A DNA stretch of 64,000 bases from Gordonia zhaorongruii (GTDB lineage Bacteria > Actinomycetota > Actinomycetes > Mycobacteriales > Mycobacteriaceae). A program made the translations under genes and the position numbers. A model generated the notes under the pieces. That model was not told the DNA's origin. It did not search any database and was given only the letters and a program-made list of their open reading frames with translations. The DNA is taken from assembly GCF_007559005.1 (NCBI RefSeq), contig NZ_CP041763.1:124001-188000 (forward strand), given 5' to 3'. This document shows positions 38,937 to 46,400 of this stretch, one piece after another. Within the stretch, counting starts at the first letter, position 1, and each line of letters starts with the position of its first letter.

Positions 38937-40151
38937 TCAACGCAGGATGCGCGCCAGGAACGGCGTCGAGTCCTTCATCGAGGCCAGCACGGTCCCGGAG
39001 TGGTCGGTGGGATACATGTGCAGCTGGACGGGCTGGCCGGCCGCCTTCATCTGCGCGTACAGGGACAGCGCCGAGGGCATCGGAACGTCGATGTCGGTGA
39101 CGCCCTGGCCCATGAAGATCGGACGGTCGTAGCCGGAGTACGGCGTGCTCATGTAGTCGACGAGCGCGCCCTGAACGCCCGGTACCGAAGCCAGCGGCCT
39201 GGTGAACCAGCGGTTGATCCGGGCTCCTTCGGCTTCCTCGTGAAGTTCGGGGCCGCAGAGGGTTCGTGCCTTCTTCACCATCGCGCGACCCTCGCCGCTC
39301 AGCACCCGGTCGGCGTGCAGGTCGGGGCGTGCGTCGTCGAATCCGGCCATGATGTAGGCGGCGTAGGAGTTGAGTCCGGCAGGTAGCACGACGGGCGGGA
39401 ACAGCGGTCCTGCCTGCCACACGATGTGCTCGATGTTCGCTGGTGTTCCGGTCGCCACCACACCTCGGTAGTCGAGGCCGGTGCCGCGGGAGATCGCGGT
39501 GGCGCGGCGTGCGGCGTTGAGTGCGGCGCTCGCGCCCTGCGACTGTCCGACGATGGCCCACGTGCGGCTCACCGGGAGGCCCGATCTCCGGGTGGCGATC
39601 ACCGCGTCGACGGTGGAGGTGGCCTGTGCTTCTCCGCTCAGGTAGCTCATCAGGCTCGGGGTGCCCAGCCCGACGTAATCGGTGGCGACGATGGCGTATC
39701 CCTGATCGAGCCAGTGGCCGAGGTACGCGGCGTCGCGGTCGGTACGCGGCTGGGCGGATGGGGTGCAGTCGTCGGCCAGGCCGACGGTGCCGTGCGCCCA
39801 CGCGATCATCTTGTAGCCGCCCCGTGGTGCAGGCTTGCGCGGCAGGAAGACCGCACCGGTGCTGACCGCGGGCTCGCCGTGGACGTCGGTGGATGCGTAG
39901 AGGATCCGGTAGGCGCTGCGAGCCGCGGGCAGCGAAACGGAGTCAGCGAGCGGCGTCTTGGCGATCACGCTGCCGTGTCGGCCGATGGGACCCGAGTAGT
40001 CACGGGCGTCCAGTCCTGACCAGGTCGGGTCCGGTGTCGTGTCGTCGTCCGCGTGCGCCATCGGTGCGGCGACGCCGCCGCAGACGGTCACCGCGGCGAT
40101 CGCGAGTGTGACTAGTGACCGACGGAGCGCCGAATGCGAAGTACGACTCAT
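38937..40151 (-). CDS. Secreted lipase/alpha-beta hydrolase (secretory lipase family)
   Basis: 404-residue exported hydrolase. Signal peptide with basic start and hydrophobic core, cleavage after AHA near residue 34. Alpha/beta-hydrolase elements: WAHGTVG oxyanion loop at about 118-124, nucleophile Ser204 in VGQSQGA, an acid in GVTDIDVP and catalytic His in PTDHSGT near the end, as in the fungal-type secretory lipase (LIP) family also found in actinobacteria. Likely hydrolyses acylglycerols outside the cell. ATG 40151 is chosen for the signal peptide, with a TAATGT -10-like element 7 nt upstream; a longer start at 40178 is less likely. It is divergent from gtrA. Confidence 0.87.
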   Translation of the reverse strand: MSRTSHSALRRSLVTLAIAAVTVCGGVAAPMAHADDDTTPDPTWSGLDARDYSGPIGRHGSVIAKTPLADSVSLPAARSAYRILYASTDVHGEPAVSTGAVFLPRKPAPRGGYKMIAWAHGTVGLADDCTPSAQPRTDRDAAYLGHWLDQGYAIVATDYVGLGTPSLMSYLSGEAQATSTVDAVIATRRSGLPVSRTWAIVGQSQGASAALNAARRATAISRGTGLDYRGVVATGTPANIEHIVWQAGPLFPPVVLPAGLNSYAAYIMAGFDDARPDLHADRVLSGEGRAMVKKARTLCGPELHEEAEGARINRWFTRPLASVPGVQGALVDYMSTPYSGYDRPIFMGQGVTDIDVPMPSALSLYAQMKAAGQPVQLHMYPTDHSGTVLASMKDSTPFLARILR

Positions 40152-40158
40152 ATCGGTG

Positions 40159-40164
40159 ACATTA
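40159..40164 (-). promoter_or_regulatory. Candidate -10 element (TAATGT, minus strand) for the secreted lipase gene
   Basis: TAATGT on the minus strand ends 7 nt before ATG 40151. Together with the gtrA element at 40213-40218 it forms a compact divergent promoter region of about 70 bp. Confidence 0.45.
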
Positions 40165-40212
40165 GACCTGTGCCGCACCGGGTTTCCTGAGGTTGCGCCC
40201 AGGAGGTGCCGC

Positions 40213-40218
40213 TACGCT
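40213..40218 (+). promoter_or_regulatory. Candidate -10 element (TACGCT) for gtrA
   Basis: TACGCT ends 6 nt before GTG 40225. An AGGAGG at 40201-40206 is too far (18 nt) from that GTG to act as its ribosome-binding site, which favours leaderless initiation. Confidence 0.4.
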
Positions 40219-40224
40219 TGGGGT

Positions 40225-40758
40225 GTGCCCGGATCATCACCTGCAGACGACGACGAAGCCCGTACCGACGTGGCGGCAGTCCCACATGAACCGTCGCACG
40301 AGGACTTCCAGACCCGGCACGCACCGATGCCGATCGAGTTGCCGTTCGACGACGAGGAAGCCTCGACCGACGTCGATCTGAGAACCCAGGTCCTGCGATT
40401 CATCGCGACCGGCGTGCTCTCGGCGGTGTTCGACTTCGGTCTCACTGTGCTGCTCCAGCACGTGGTCGAATGGTCACCGACCTGGTCGAAGGCCGCAGGC
40501 TTCATCCTCGGCACCACGATCGCCTATCTGATCAACCGTCGCTGGACGTTCCGGGCGGAGCCGAGCACTGTTCGGTTCATCGCCGTGGTGGCGCTCTACG
40601 CGGTGACGTTCGGCGTCAACGTCGGTGTGTACGGATGGTTGTCGGATCTCTGGGACAACACTGCGATCTACTCGGCCGTCGCCTTCTGCATCGCGCAGGG
40701 CATCGCGACGGTCATCAACTTCGTGGTCCAGCGCGCGGTGATCTTCAAGATCAAATGA
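40225..40758 (+). CDS. GtrA-like membrane protein (Rv3789-type)
   Basis: 177-residue protein with four hydrophobic helices of the GtrA family in residues about 55-175; motifs LRFIATGVLSAVFDFG, GTTIAYLINRRWTF and FVVQRAVIFK are typical. M. tuberculosis Rv3789, beside dprE1, has been linked to decaprenyl-phospho-arabinose translocation or AftA recruitment; the role is still debated. Here it has an extra acidic N-terminus of about 50 residues not present in the 121-residue M. tuberculosis protein. It is separated from dprE1 by the Usp and lipase genes. The start is inferred from the -10 hexamer; a later in-frame start near residue 40 is possible. Confidence 0.82.
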   Translation: MPGSSPADDDEARTDVAAVPHEPSHEDFQTRHAPMPIELPFDDEEASTDVDLRTQVLRFIATGVLSAVFDFGLTVLLQHVVEWSPTWSKAAGFILGTTIAYLINRRWTFRAEPSTVRFIAVVALYAVTFGVNVGVYGWLSDLWDNTAIYSAVAFCIAQGIATVINFVVQRAVIFKIK

Positions 40759-40837
40759 CCGGGCTGCTGCGGGTTCAACCTCGCGGTCCGCTATCGGTGT
40801 GACAGCAGCCGTCGTCGCTGCAACGGTGTGAAGCGAG

Positions 40838-40997
40838 CCTGTTGCAGCTGCGCCGATTGCGAGCTTGCAGCCCCACTGTGTCGTTGCGGCCTCAACTAGC
40901 GCAGCAGTGACGAGATGGCGCAGGTTGCAATCCTACTGGCGCAGCAGAACCCGAGACTGGTGCAGCGGCGACACCGACTGGCGCAGTGGTCCGCGCC
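40838..40997. repeat. Degenerate 21-bp tandem repeats between gtrA and hadAB
   Basis: Four successive 21-bp units with common core TGGYGCAG at 40914-40934, 40935-40955, 40956-40976 and 40977-40997; more decayed units (TTGCAG/TTGCGG words every 19-23 bp) extend back to about 40838. On the plus strand they would read as a heptad LAQxxxx, but there is no convincing start or gene. The whole 251-bp gap 40759-41009 holds nothing else recognised. Confidence 0.6.
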
Positions 40998-41009
40998 GCA
41001 GCGTCGTAC

Positions 41010-42032
41010 TCAGGAGAACTGGACCAGCGCGGTGCACTTGCCGAAGACGCGTTTGCCGTTCACCGTCGCACCGAAGGTGATGAGCCCGCGTTTGGTGTCG
41101 GGGTACAGGGTCTTGATCTTGCCGGTGTACTCGACGATCGTCGGCTCGGTCGCTCTGACGTAGACGGGACTCGAGAAGCGGGCTCCGAGCTCGCGGAAGG
41201 CGGCCGGGTCGCCGACGAAATCGCTGAGGTAACCGCACGCGGTGCCGAGAGTCAGCATCGCCTGAGCGACGACGGTGTCGAGCTCGGCGGCAGCGGCCAG
41301 TTCGTCGCTGTGGTGAATCGGGTTCGGGTCGCCTGCGACGCCGATGTAGTTGACGAGGTCGCCACGGGTGAACTTCTCGGTGCGAGTGGGCAGGGACTGG
41401 CCCTCCGACACCGAGTCGAATGCGATCGCACCGAATGCGCGCGGCTCGTCGTCGGGGATGACCGCCGCCTCGGCCGGTACGAGGGGCAGCTGGTGCGACT
41501 CTGTTCCGGAGAACATGATGTTGTCGATCAGCGCTTGGAACTCGGGCGGAAGGCCGTCGCTCTTGTCGCCCGGACCTGCGAGGGTGGTCCAGGACTCCTG
41601 CATGACGCCCTTGTCGAGGTCGCGGACGACGGTCTTCCCGGTGAACAGGTCGGCGCCCGCAACCGATCGGTACGAGTCGAGCGACACGTCGGAGACCACG
41701 CGGTCGCCGGCGGTGACCGGCTGGTGGAAGACGAACCTCTGCTCCACCTGCAGGACACCGGATTTCAGAAGGTCACCCGGGATAGCCTGGTCCAGCAGCT
41801 GCGTCTGGGCCTTCGTCCCGTTCAACACGACGATGGTCAGCGGGGCGAGCAGACCGTCGTGGCCGGCCTCTCGGGATTTGCTCTCGTCCCAGTGGACCGG
41901 ATTGTCGTCGTGCAGTGCGCGCGCGAACTCGCGGACCTTCTCGCGCCCGATCTCGTAGTGGTCGGGCGTGGTGTAGGTCTTGCCGAGCGTCGAGGTGATG
42001 GCCTGGACGCGATCGGTACCACTGCTAGTCAT
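41010..42032 (-). CDS. Fused (3R)-hydroxyacyl-ACP dehydratase HadAB
   Basis: 340-residue double-hotdog dehydratase of FAS-II that removes water from (3R)-hydroxyacyl-AcpM during meromycolate elongation. The N-terminal half (about 20-155) matches HadA (EIGREKVREFARALHDDNPVHWD, substrate-holding); the C-terminal half (about 200-340) matches HadB, with hydratase-2 residues Asp235 and His240 in GVAGDPNPIHH. In M. tuberculosis these are separate genes (Rv0635, Rv0636) next to hadC; here one polypeptide replaces them and no hadC is in the window. ATG 42032 has no ribosome-binding site but TACCGT 8 nt upstream. Confidence 0.86.
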   Translation of the reverse strand: MTSSGTDRVQAITSTLGKTYTTPDHYEIGREKVREFARALHDDNPVHWDESKSREAGHDGLLAPLTIVVLNGTKAQTQLLDQAIPGDLLKSGVLQVEQRFVFHQPVTAGDRVVSDVSLDSYRSVAGADLFTGKTVVRDLDKGVMQESWTTLAGPGDKSDGLPPEFQALIDNIMFSGTESHQLPLVPAEAAVIPDDEPRAFGAIAFDSVSEGQSLPTRTEKFTRGDLVNYIGVAGDPNPIHHSDELAAAAELDTVVAQAMLTLGTACGYLSDFVGDPAAFRELGARFSSPVYVRATEPTIVEYTGKIKTLYPDTKRGLITFGATVNGKRVFGKCTALVQFS

Positions 42033-42040
42033 AGAGGCAC

Positions 42041-42046
42041 ACGGTA
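42041..42046 (-). promoter_or_regulatory. Candidate -10 element (TACCGT, minus strand) for hadAB
   Basis: TACCGT on the minus strand ends 8 nt before ATG 42032; leaderless-type spacing. It lies just after the end of the LLM oxidoreductase gene on the same strand. Confidence 0.4.
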
Positions 42047-42090
42047 CCGAATGGCCGTCGAGCTTCCCCAATCACGCGCCACGGGCCGAC

Positions 42091-42969
42091 TCAGCCGTTG
42101 ACCTTCGCGATCACGTTCTCGCCGTACCAGTTGAGGTGCTGGATCTTCGTCTCGAGAGGCTCGGTGTCGGGTCCCATGACGTACGGCACGCGGAATCCGA
42201 CGATCACATCGGTGATGCCCTTGTCTTCGAGGCGTTTGCAGCCGTCGACGGTGTAGGCGTCCATCGAGATGACGTGAATCTCGAAGGGGTCGTTCTCTTT
42301 TCCCTCCGCCTTGCGGATCGCCGCGATCTTGTCGAGCAGCTCGTCGAGTTCCTCGGCTGGTCCGCCACCGTGCATCCAGCCATCGCCGCGCACGACGGCA
42401 CGACGCAGTGCGGGATCGGCGTGCCCGCCGACCAGCAGTGGAATCGGCTGCGTCGGCGCGGGCGCCATCTTGATCCGCGGGATGTCGTAGAAATCACCGT
42501 GGAACTCGAAGTACTCGCCCGTGGTGAGACCGCGGATGACGTCCATGCACTCGTTCATGCGCTTGCCGCGCCGCGCGTAGTCGACGCCCATGATGTCGTA
42601 GTCCTCCGGCCAGGGGCTGGTGCCGACGCCCAGCGCGAGACGGTTGCCGGTCAGGCGTGCGACCGACGACGCCTGCTTCGCGACCAGGACGGGTGGGCGA
42701 ACCGGGAGCTTCAGGACGAACGGCAGGAAGCGCAGCGTGGAGGTGACGGCGCCGAGCGCAGCCGCGTGGACGAACGGCTCGATGAAGTCCTTGCCTTCCA
42801 GGAACTCGCGATTGCCGTCCGGCGTGTACGGGTACGTTGCGTCGGATTCCTCGGGGTAGGCGATCGAATCGGCGATCGTCATCCCGGCGAACCCGGCCGC
42901 CTCGGCGGCTTGGGCGAGCGGTGCGTAGTAGGTGACGTCGGTCATCGCCTCGGCGAACGTGAAACGCAT
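42091..42969 (-). CDS. LLM-class F420-dependent oxidoreductase under a KstR-type operator
   Basis: 292-residue luciferase-like TIM-barrel protein; motifs ADSIAYPEE, LPFVLKLPVRPPVLVAKQASSVARL, LALGVGTSPWPEDY and IPLLVGGHADPALRRA place it with F420-dependent LLM enzymes. The substrate is unknown. A perfect KstR-type palindrome lies 10 nt upstream and a TAGTGT -10-like hexamer (42977-42982) sits between operator and start, so it is probably induced by sterol breakdown products; M. tuberculosis Rv3520c, an LLM protein, is also in the KstR regulon. ATG 42969 is preferred to GTG 42978 because the -10 overlaps the latter. The HadAB gene follows 58 nt downstream. Confidence 0.86.
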   Translation of the reverse strand: MRFTFAEAMTDVTYYAPLAQAAEAAGFAGMTIADSIAYPEESDATYPYTPDGNREFLEGKDFIEPFVHAAALGAVTSTLRFLPFVLKLPVRPPVLVAKQASSVARLTGNRLALGVGTSPWPEDYDIMGVDYARRGKRMNECMDVIRGLTTGEYFEFHGDFYDIPRIKMAPAPTQPIPLLVGGHADPALRRAVVRGDGWMHGGGPAEELDELLDKIAAIRKAEGKENDPFEIHVISMDAYTVDGCKRLEDKGITDVIVGFRVPYVMGPDTEPLETKIQHLNWYGENVIAKVNG

Positions 42970-42976
42970 GCCTGTC

Positions 42977-42995
42977 ACACTAGAACATGTTCTAG
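42977..42995 (-). promoter_or_regulatory. KstR-type operator overlapping the -10 region of the LLM oxidoreductase gene
   Basis: CTAGAACATGTTCTAG at 42980-42995 is a perfect 16-bp palindrome and fits the TNNAACNNGTTNNA box bound by the TetR-family sterol repressor KstR. It overlaps the TAGTGT -10-like hexamer (42977-42982), so bound repressor would block RNA polymerase. It also contains the stop codon of the upstream gene (42992-42994). Confidence 0.8.
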
Positions 42996-45022
42996 ATTCC
43001 GGTCGACCCGTTCACCGATTCCGGTTCGGGATCGCCCATTCGCCCCTCGCCCCAGCTGCGCTCGACGTACCCCAGAACGCGCTCGACGTCCTCGACCGGG
43101 ACCTGATCTGGCGCGCCGTCCTCGAGGGGATCGGCATGGAAGATGTAGAGGCGGGACACGAACTGCTCGAAAGGCAGCGACCCCTCACCGGGGCGCTCCC
43201 CGTTGCCTGCTGTTCCGACGACGACGTCGTCACCCCAGTTCTGCCCCGAATCGTTGTTCGGATTGAAGAAGTACACGCGGACGACGCCATCCGGGTCCGT
43301 GGCCACGCGCAGGATCGTGATCGCGTGCCAGCCGACGTAGCGGGCACCGCTGTCGGTGAACGCGATGCCTGCGGGCTGAGGATGGATCAACGGCTGGTTG
43401 CCGTTGTAGTCCGGGTGGTACGCGGCGAAGAACTGACGGATGAAGTCGGCGGGCGCGTCGAGATTGCCCGTCTCGACGTCGACGTTGATCCGGAACCCGC
43501 GGGCCGCCCACCAGCCGTGGAACTCGGGGTTCACCCAACGGTGCGGATCACCCGGGCGGTCAGCGCATCGCCGGATCATCTCGGCGTAGATCCGGTCGAG
43601 GTGCGGCACCACGAGCAGGGAGACCGGATCGAGGTCGATGGGGTCGCCTGCGGCCACGCCTGCGGCGAGGTCGGCGGATGAGATCGCCTGGCCCTCGAAG
43701 TGGGCGATCACCTCGTCGTCGCGGGCCGCCCACGCCACCACCTGGAGCAGGTAGTCGGGGTCGTTGTACGCCCACATCGAGAGAGCGCGCGCCGACTGGC
43801 AGGTCGGGTTGTCGCCCTGGCCCACACCGAGCGGTTGACCGAGCATGGCCAGCAGTCCGCCGAGCAGCAGCGACTCGGGTTCGACGGCGGGGCCGAACGC
43901 GGAGTGCAGCCGTTCCCGGACGGCGGGGGAGAGCTTGAGAGCGAGCTGACGCCACAGCGACGGGACCACCGGCGGCTGGTGGAGGATGCCGCGGTCGAGC
44001 AGCAGCGCCAGTCCGTACAGGCACTGGGCGTTCTGCGGCGAGACGGTCCGCTGGATCAGCTCGTGAACGAGATCGCCGTAACGGAGCAGGCAGTTGCGCC
44101 CGGCGTCGGACAGTCCGAGCGCGTCGGGCAGCAGGTAGACGTTGGAATCGACGAGGTAGCGGACCAGCACCGCATGATAGGCCGAGACCAGACCGGTGTC
44201 GTGCATCGCACGGGCGAACCCGCGCGCCTCGAACTCCAGGCCTTCGGCGTCCATCGCCTCCAGCCGCGTGAGGTACACGTCGGTGCCCGGATCCTCGCGG
44301 CACGCCTCGGTGGGACCGAACAGCGCCGTCGTGAGGCGGTCGAGACCCTGCCCCGAGTTTCCCGGACTCGACGTTCCGGGGTCGGCCTCCGGACTGCTCC
44401 GGTGGATGGCGATGCGAGTGACCATCGCCTTCACCTGATCGACCTGGATGGGCCGCTGGCGGAGGATTCGCCAGATCTCCTCGACCAACTCGTCGAGGAC
44501 GCTGCCGTAGCCGATCTCATCGACGATGTAGGCGAACAGGTCCCGAGTCATCGACGCCGTCTTGCCCTGGCGGACACGTTCGGTCTCCGACGGCGCGCCG
44601 AGCAGCAGATCGAGGTTCATCGCCATCACCTGCGAGAGGAACCGGCGCGCATCCTCGACCGCCATGCTCGGATGCTCGTAGTCACCCTGCGTGATCGCGA
44701 CCATCCGCAACTCGCTCGTGGCCTCGAGGACCACGGTGTCGGTGCGATCGCTGTGCAGGCTGGGACCGGCGAGCGAGGGGACGAGGATGTCCGGCTGATC
44801 CCAGTCGGTACCGGCGAACACGCCGGCCTCCTCCATCGCCTCGGCGCGGGAACGGACTGCTCCGCACCCGCCGCTCTGGGTGAGGACCCGGCGGAGCGAG
44901 TCCAGGACCCGCCGCAACTTCGCGGGCTTCGCGTATTCGGGGGCACCGCTCATCGCCGCTACGGCGTGGTCGAGTTGCTCGACCCGCGAGGTCAGAGCCG
45001 GGCCCCACTCAGCGTCGTTCAT
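42992..45022 (-). CDS. Large uncharacterised protein with papain-like catalytic signature, partner of ATP-grasp protein
   Basis: 676 residues from ATG 45022 (an ATG at 45034 is possible but touches the GAGGA ribosome-binding site). I do not recognise a named family. Seen directly: an N-terminal helical region of about 400 residues, then GQGDNPTCQSAR with Gln402 and Cys408 six residues apart, as Gln19/Cys25 in papain; GWHAITI with His566; and FFNPNND with Asn587. The order Gln-Cys-His-Asn and its strand context (hydrophobic strand after His, Asn-Pro turn) fit a papain/calpain-type cysteine peptidase or amide transferase. There is no signal peptide or TM helix, so it is cytoplasmic. It follows the ATP-grasp gene by 15 nt, and its stop lies inside the KstR-type box of the next gene. 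Confidence 0.7.
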   Translation of the reverse strand: MNDAEWGPALTSRVEQLDHAVAAMSGAPEYAKPAKLRRVLDSLRRVLTQSGGCGAVRSRAEAMEEAGVFAGTDWDQPDILVPSLAGPSLHSDRTDTVVLEATSELRMVAITQGDYEHPSMAVEDARRFLSQVMAMNLDLLLGAPSETERVRQGKTASMTRDLFAYIVDEIGYGSVLDELVEEIWRILRQRPIQVDQVKAMVTRIAIHRSSPEADPGTSSPGNSGQGLDRLTTALFGPTEACREDPGTDVYLTRLEAMDAEGLEFEARGFARAMHDTGLVSAYHAVLVRYLVDSNVYLLPDALGLSDAGRNCLLRYGDLVHELIQRTVSPQNAQCLYGLALLLDRGILHQPPVVPSLWRQLALKLSPAVRERLHSAFGPAVEPESLLLGGLLAMLGQPLGVGQGDNPTCQSARALSMWAYNDPDYLLQVVAWAARDDEVIAHFEGQAISSADLAAGVAAGDPIDLDPVSLLVVPHLDRIYAEMIRRCADRPGDPHRWVNPEFHGWWAARGFRINVDVETGNLDAPADFIRQFFAAYHPDYNGNQPLIHPQPAGIAFTDSGARYVGWHAITILRVATDPDGVVRVYFFNPNNDSGQNWGDDVVVGTAGNGERPGEGSLPFEQFVSRLYIFHADPLEDGAPDQVPVEDVERVLGYVERSWGEGRMGDPEPESVNGSTGI

Positions 45023-45037
45023 GGGACCGATCATTCC

Positions 45038-46294
45038 TCATACGTAGAAGTCGAGTTCTTCCTGCTTCTTCAGCAGGTCGCGCATCCGGTACGGATCGTC
45101 GCCGAAGAAGTACAGGAGTCCCCAGTGAGTACCGAAGGCCGTTCGCTTGGTGACGGTCTCCTCGAGCGGCTGAGCGAGATCGTTGGTCTCGTAGTAGTCG
45201 TCGTCGGCCGTCTCGTCCGGAACCTCCATCGTGGACACGACACGACGGCGCGGGTACACGCCGAAACAGCCCGCCACGCCCTTCGCGTCGACGACCTCCT
45301 GCGGGAAGAACGCGTCGATCTCCTCGTCGGTGGTCTTCGGGTCGAACGACAGGACCAGAGCCTCGTACGCATTGAATCCGTAGGCGCGTTCGAGGAGCTC
45401 GAACACCTTGAACCCCGGCGGACGGTAGGCCACCTCGCCGAAGTACATCTCGCCGTCGTTGGTGACGAAGTACTCGGGGTGCACGAAACCGAAGTCGATG
45501 TCGAAGGTCTTGATCAGCTTCTCGATCTGGGCGGTGATCTGCGGTCGGTACTTCTCCAACTCCGGAGTGGCGGGCACGAACACCGAGTACCCGAGTGTCA
45601 CGTACTCGGAGATGTTGAGGAACTTGATCTTGCCGTTGTGGACCCACGCCTCGACGGCGAACTCCCAGCCGTCGAGATGCGACTCCATCAGCACCGGGAA
45701 CTCCTCATCCGGGATCGAGTCGACCTCGTCGGGGGTGCGGATCACCCGGTGGCCGAGGCAGCCGGCTTTGTCGAAGGCCTTGAGGTGGATCGGATCGTTG
45801 GGGTCGCCCTCGAGCTTGAGGAGCGTCTGGTTCACACGGCGCAGGAAGCGGATGACGTCCTCGCGGTCGTGCGCCTCTTCGAAGATGCCGACGCGGATGC
45901 CGCCGAGCTGGGCGCGACGCTTCATCAGCGCCTTATCGCGAAGCAGCATCGCCTGACCGAACAGGCGCGGCTTGTCCATCAGCACGGAGTTGATGGCGCC
46001 TGCCCACTCGACGGTCTCCTCGAAGAGCGGGATGGCGACGTCGACGCCCATTTTCTGGAGCGTCTCGGCGATCTCCATCGATCGGTCGTTGAGGCGCTCG
46101 AAATTCCATGGCACGTACGGGATGTCGTGCTCGGTGCAGTAATCCTCGGCCCAATCCGGTGCGACCACCACATACCGCCGGTCGAACCGGTCGAGGGCCT
46201 CGACGGCCCCGAGGCTCCAGCCGAGGAGTGCCACGAATCCCTTCTCGGGGTCCTTCGGGGTCTTCGCAGGTGACTTCTGTGCAGGCGATGCCAT
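45038..46294 (-). CDS. ATP-grasp domain protein (putative carboxylate-amine ligase)
   Basis: 418 residues; ATG 46294 with AAGGA six bases upstream. N-terminal Rossmann-like pre-ATP-grasp segment (FVALLGWSLGAVEALDRF) about 20-130; ATP-grasp core about 130-330 with LRDKALMKRRAQLG, HLKAFDKAGCLGHRV, a strand pair VLMESHLDGWEFAVEAWV and the metal-binding end MYFGEVAYRPPG, corresponding to the E-x-N/R region of the family; then a C-terminal domain of about 90 residues. These enzymes join a carboxylate to an amine or thiol through an acyl phosphate. The substrate is unknown. It is the first gene of a two-gene unit with the papain-like protein. Confidence 0.82.
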   Translation of the reverse strand: MASPAQKSPAKTPKDPEKGFVALLGWSLGAVEALDRFDRRYVVVAPDWAEDYCTEHDIPYVPWNFERLNDRSMEIAETLQKMGVDVAIPLFEETVEWAGAINSVLMDKPRLFGQAMLLRDKALMKRRAQLGGIRVGIFEEAHDREDVIRFLRRVNQTLLKLEGDPNDPIHLKAFDKAGCLGHRVIRTPDEVDSIPDEEFPVLMESHLDGWEFAVEAWVHNGKIKFLNISEYVTLGYSVFVPATPELEKYRPQITAQIEKLIKTFDIDFGFVHPEYFVTNDGEMYFGEVAYRPPGFKVFELLERAYGFNAYEALVLSFDPKTTDEEIDAFFPQEVVDAKGVAGCFGVYPRRRVVSTMEVPDETADDDYYETNDLAQPLEETVTKRTAFGTHWGLLYFFGDDPYRMRDLLKKQEELDFYV

Positions 46295-46400
46295 GCATGT
46301 CCTTTCGCTCAAAAGATCGTGCGCGGGGTCATGCTGTTACTCGGCCAGGCTACATAAGTTGCGCTGCCGGAGCGCCGATCGTGCGATCGAATGCGACCGG

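Noticed and set aside
40914-41163. Plus-strand frame with LAQxxxx heptads over the 21-bp repeats
   Set aside because: No ribosome-binding site or known domain, and the second half is antisense to hadAB.
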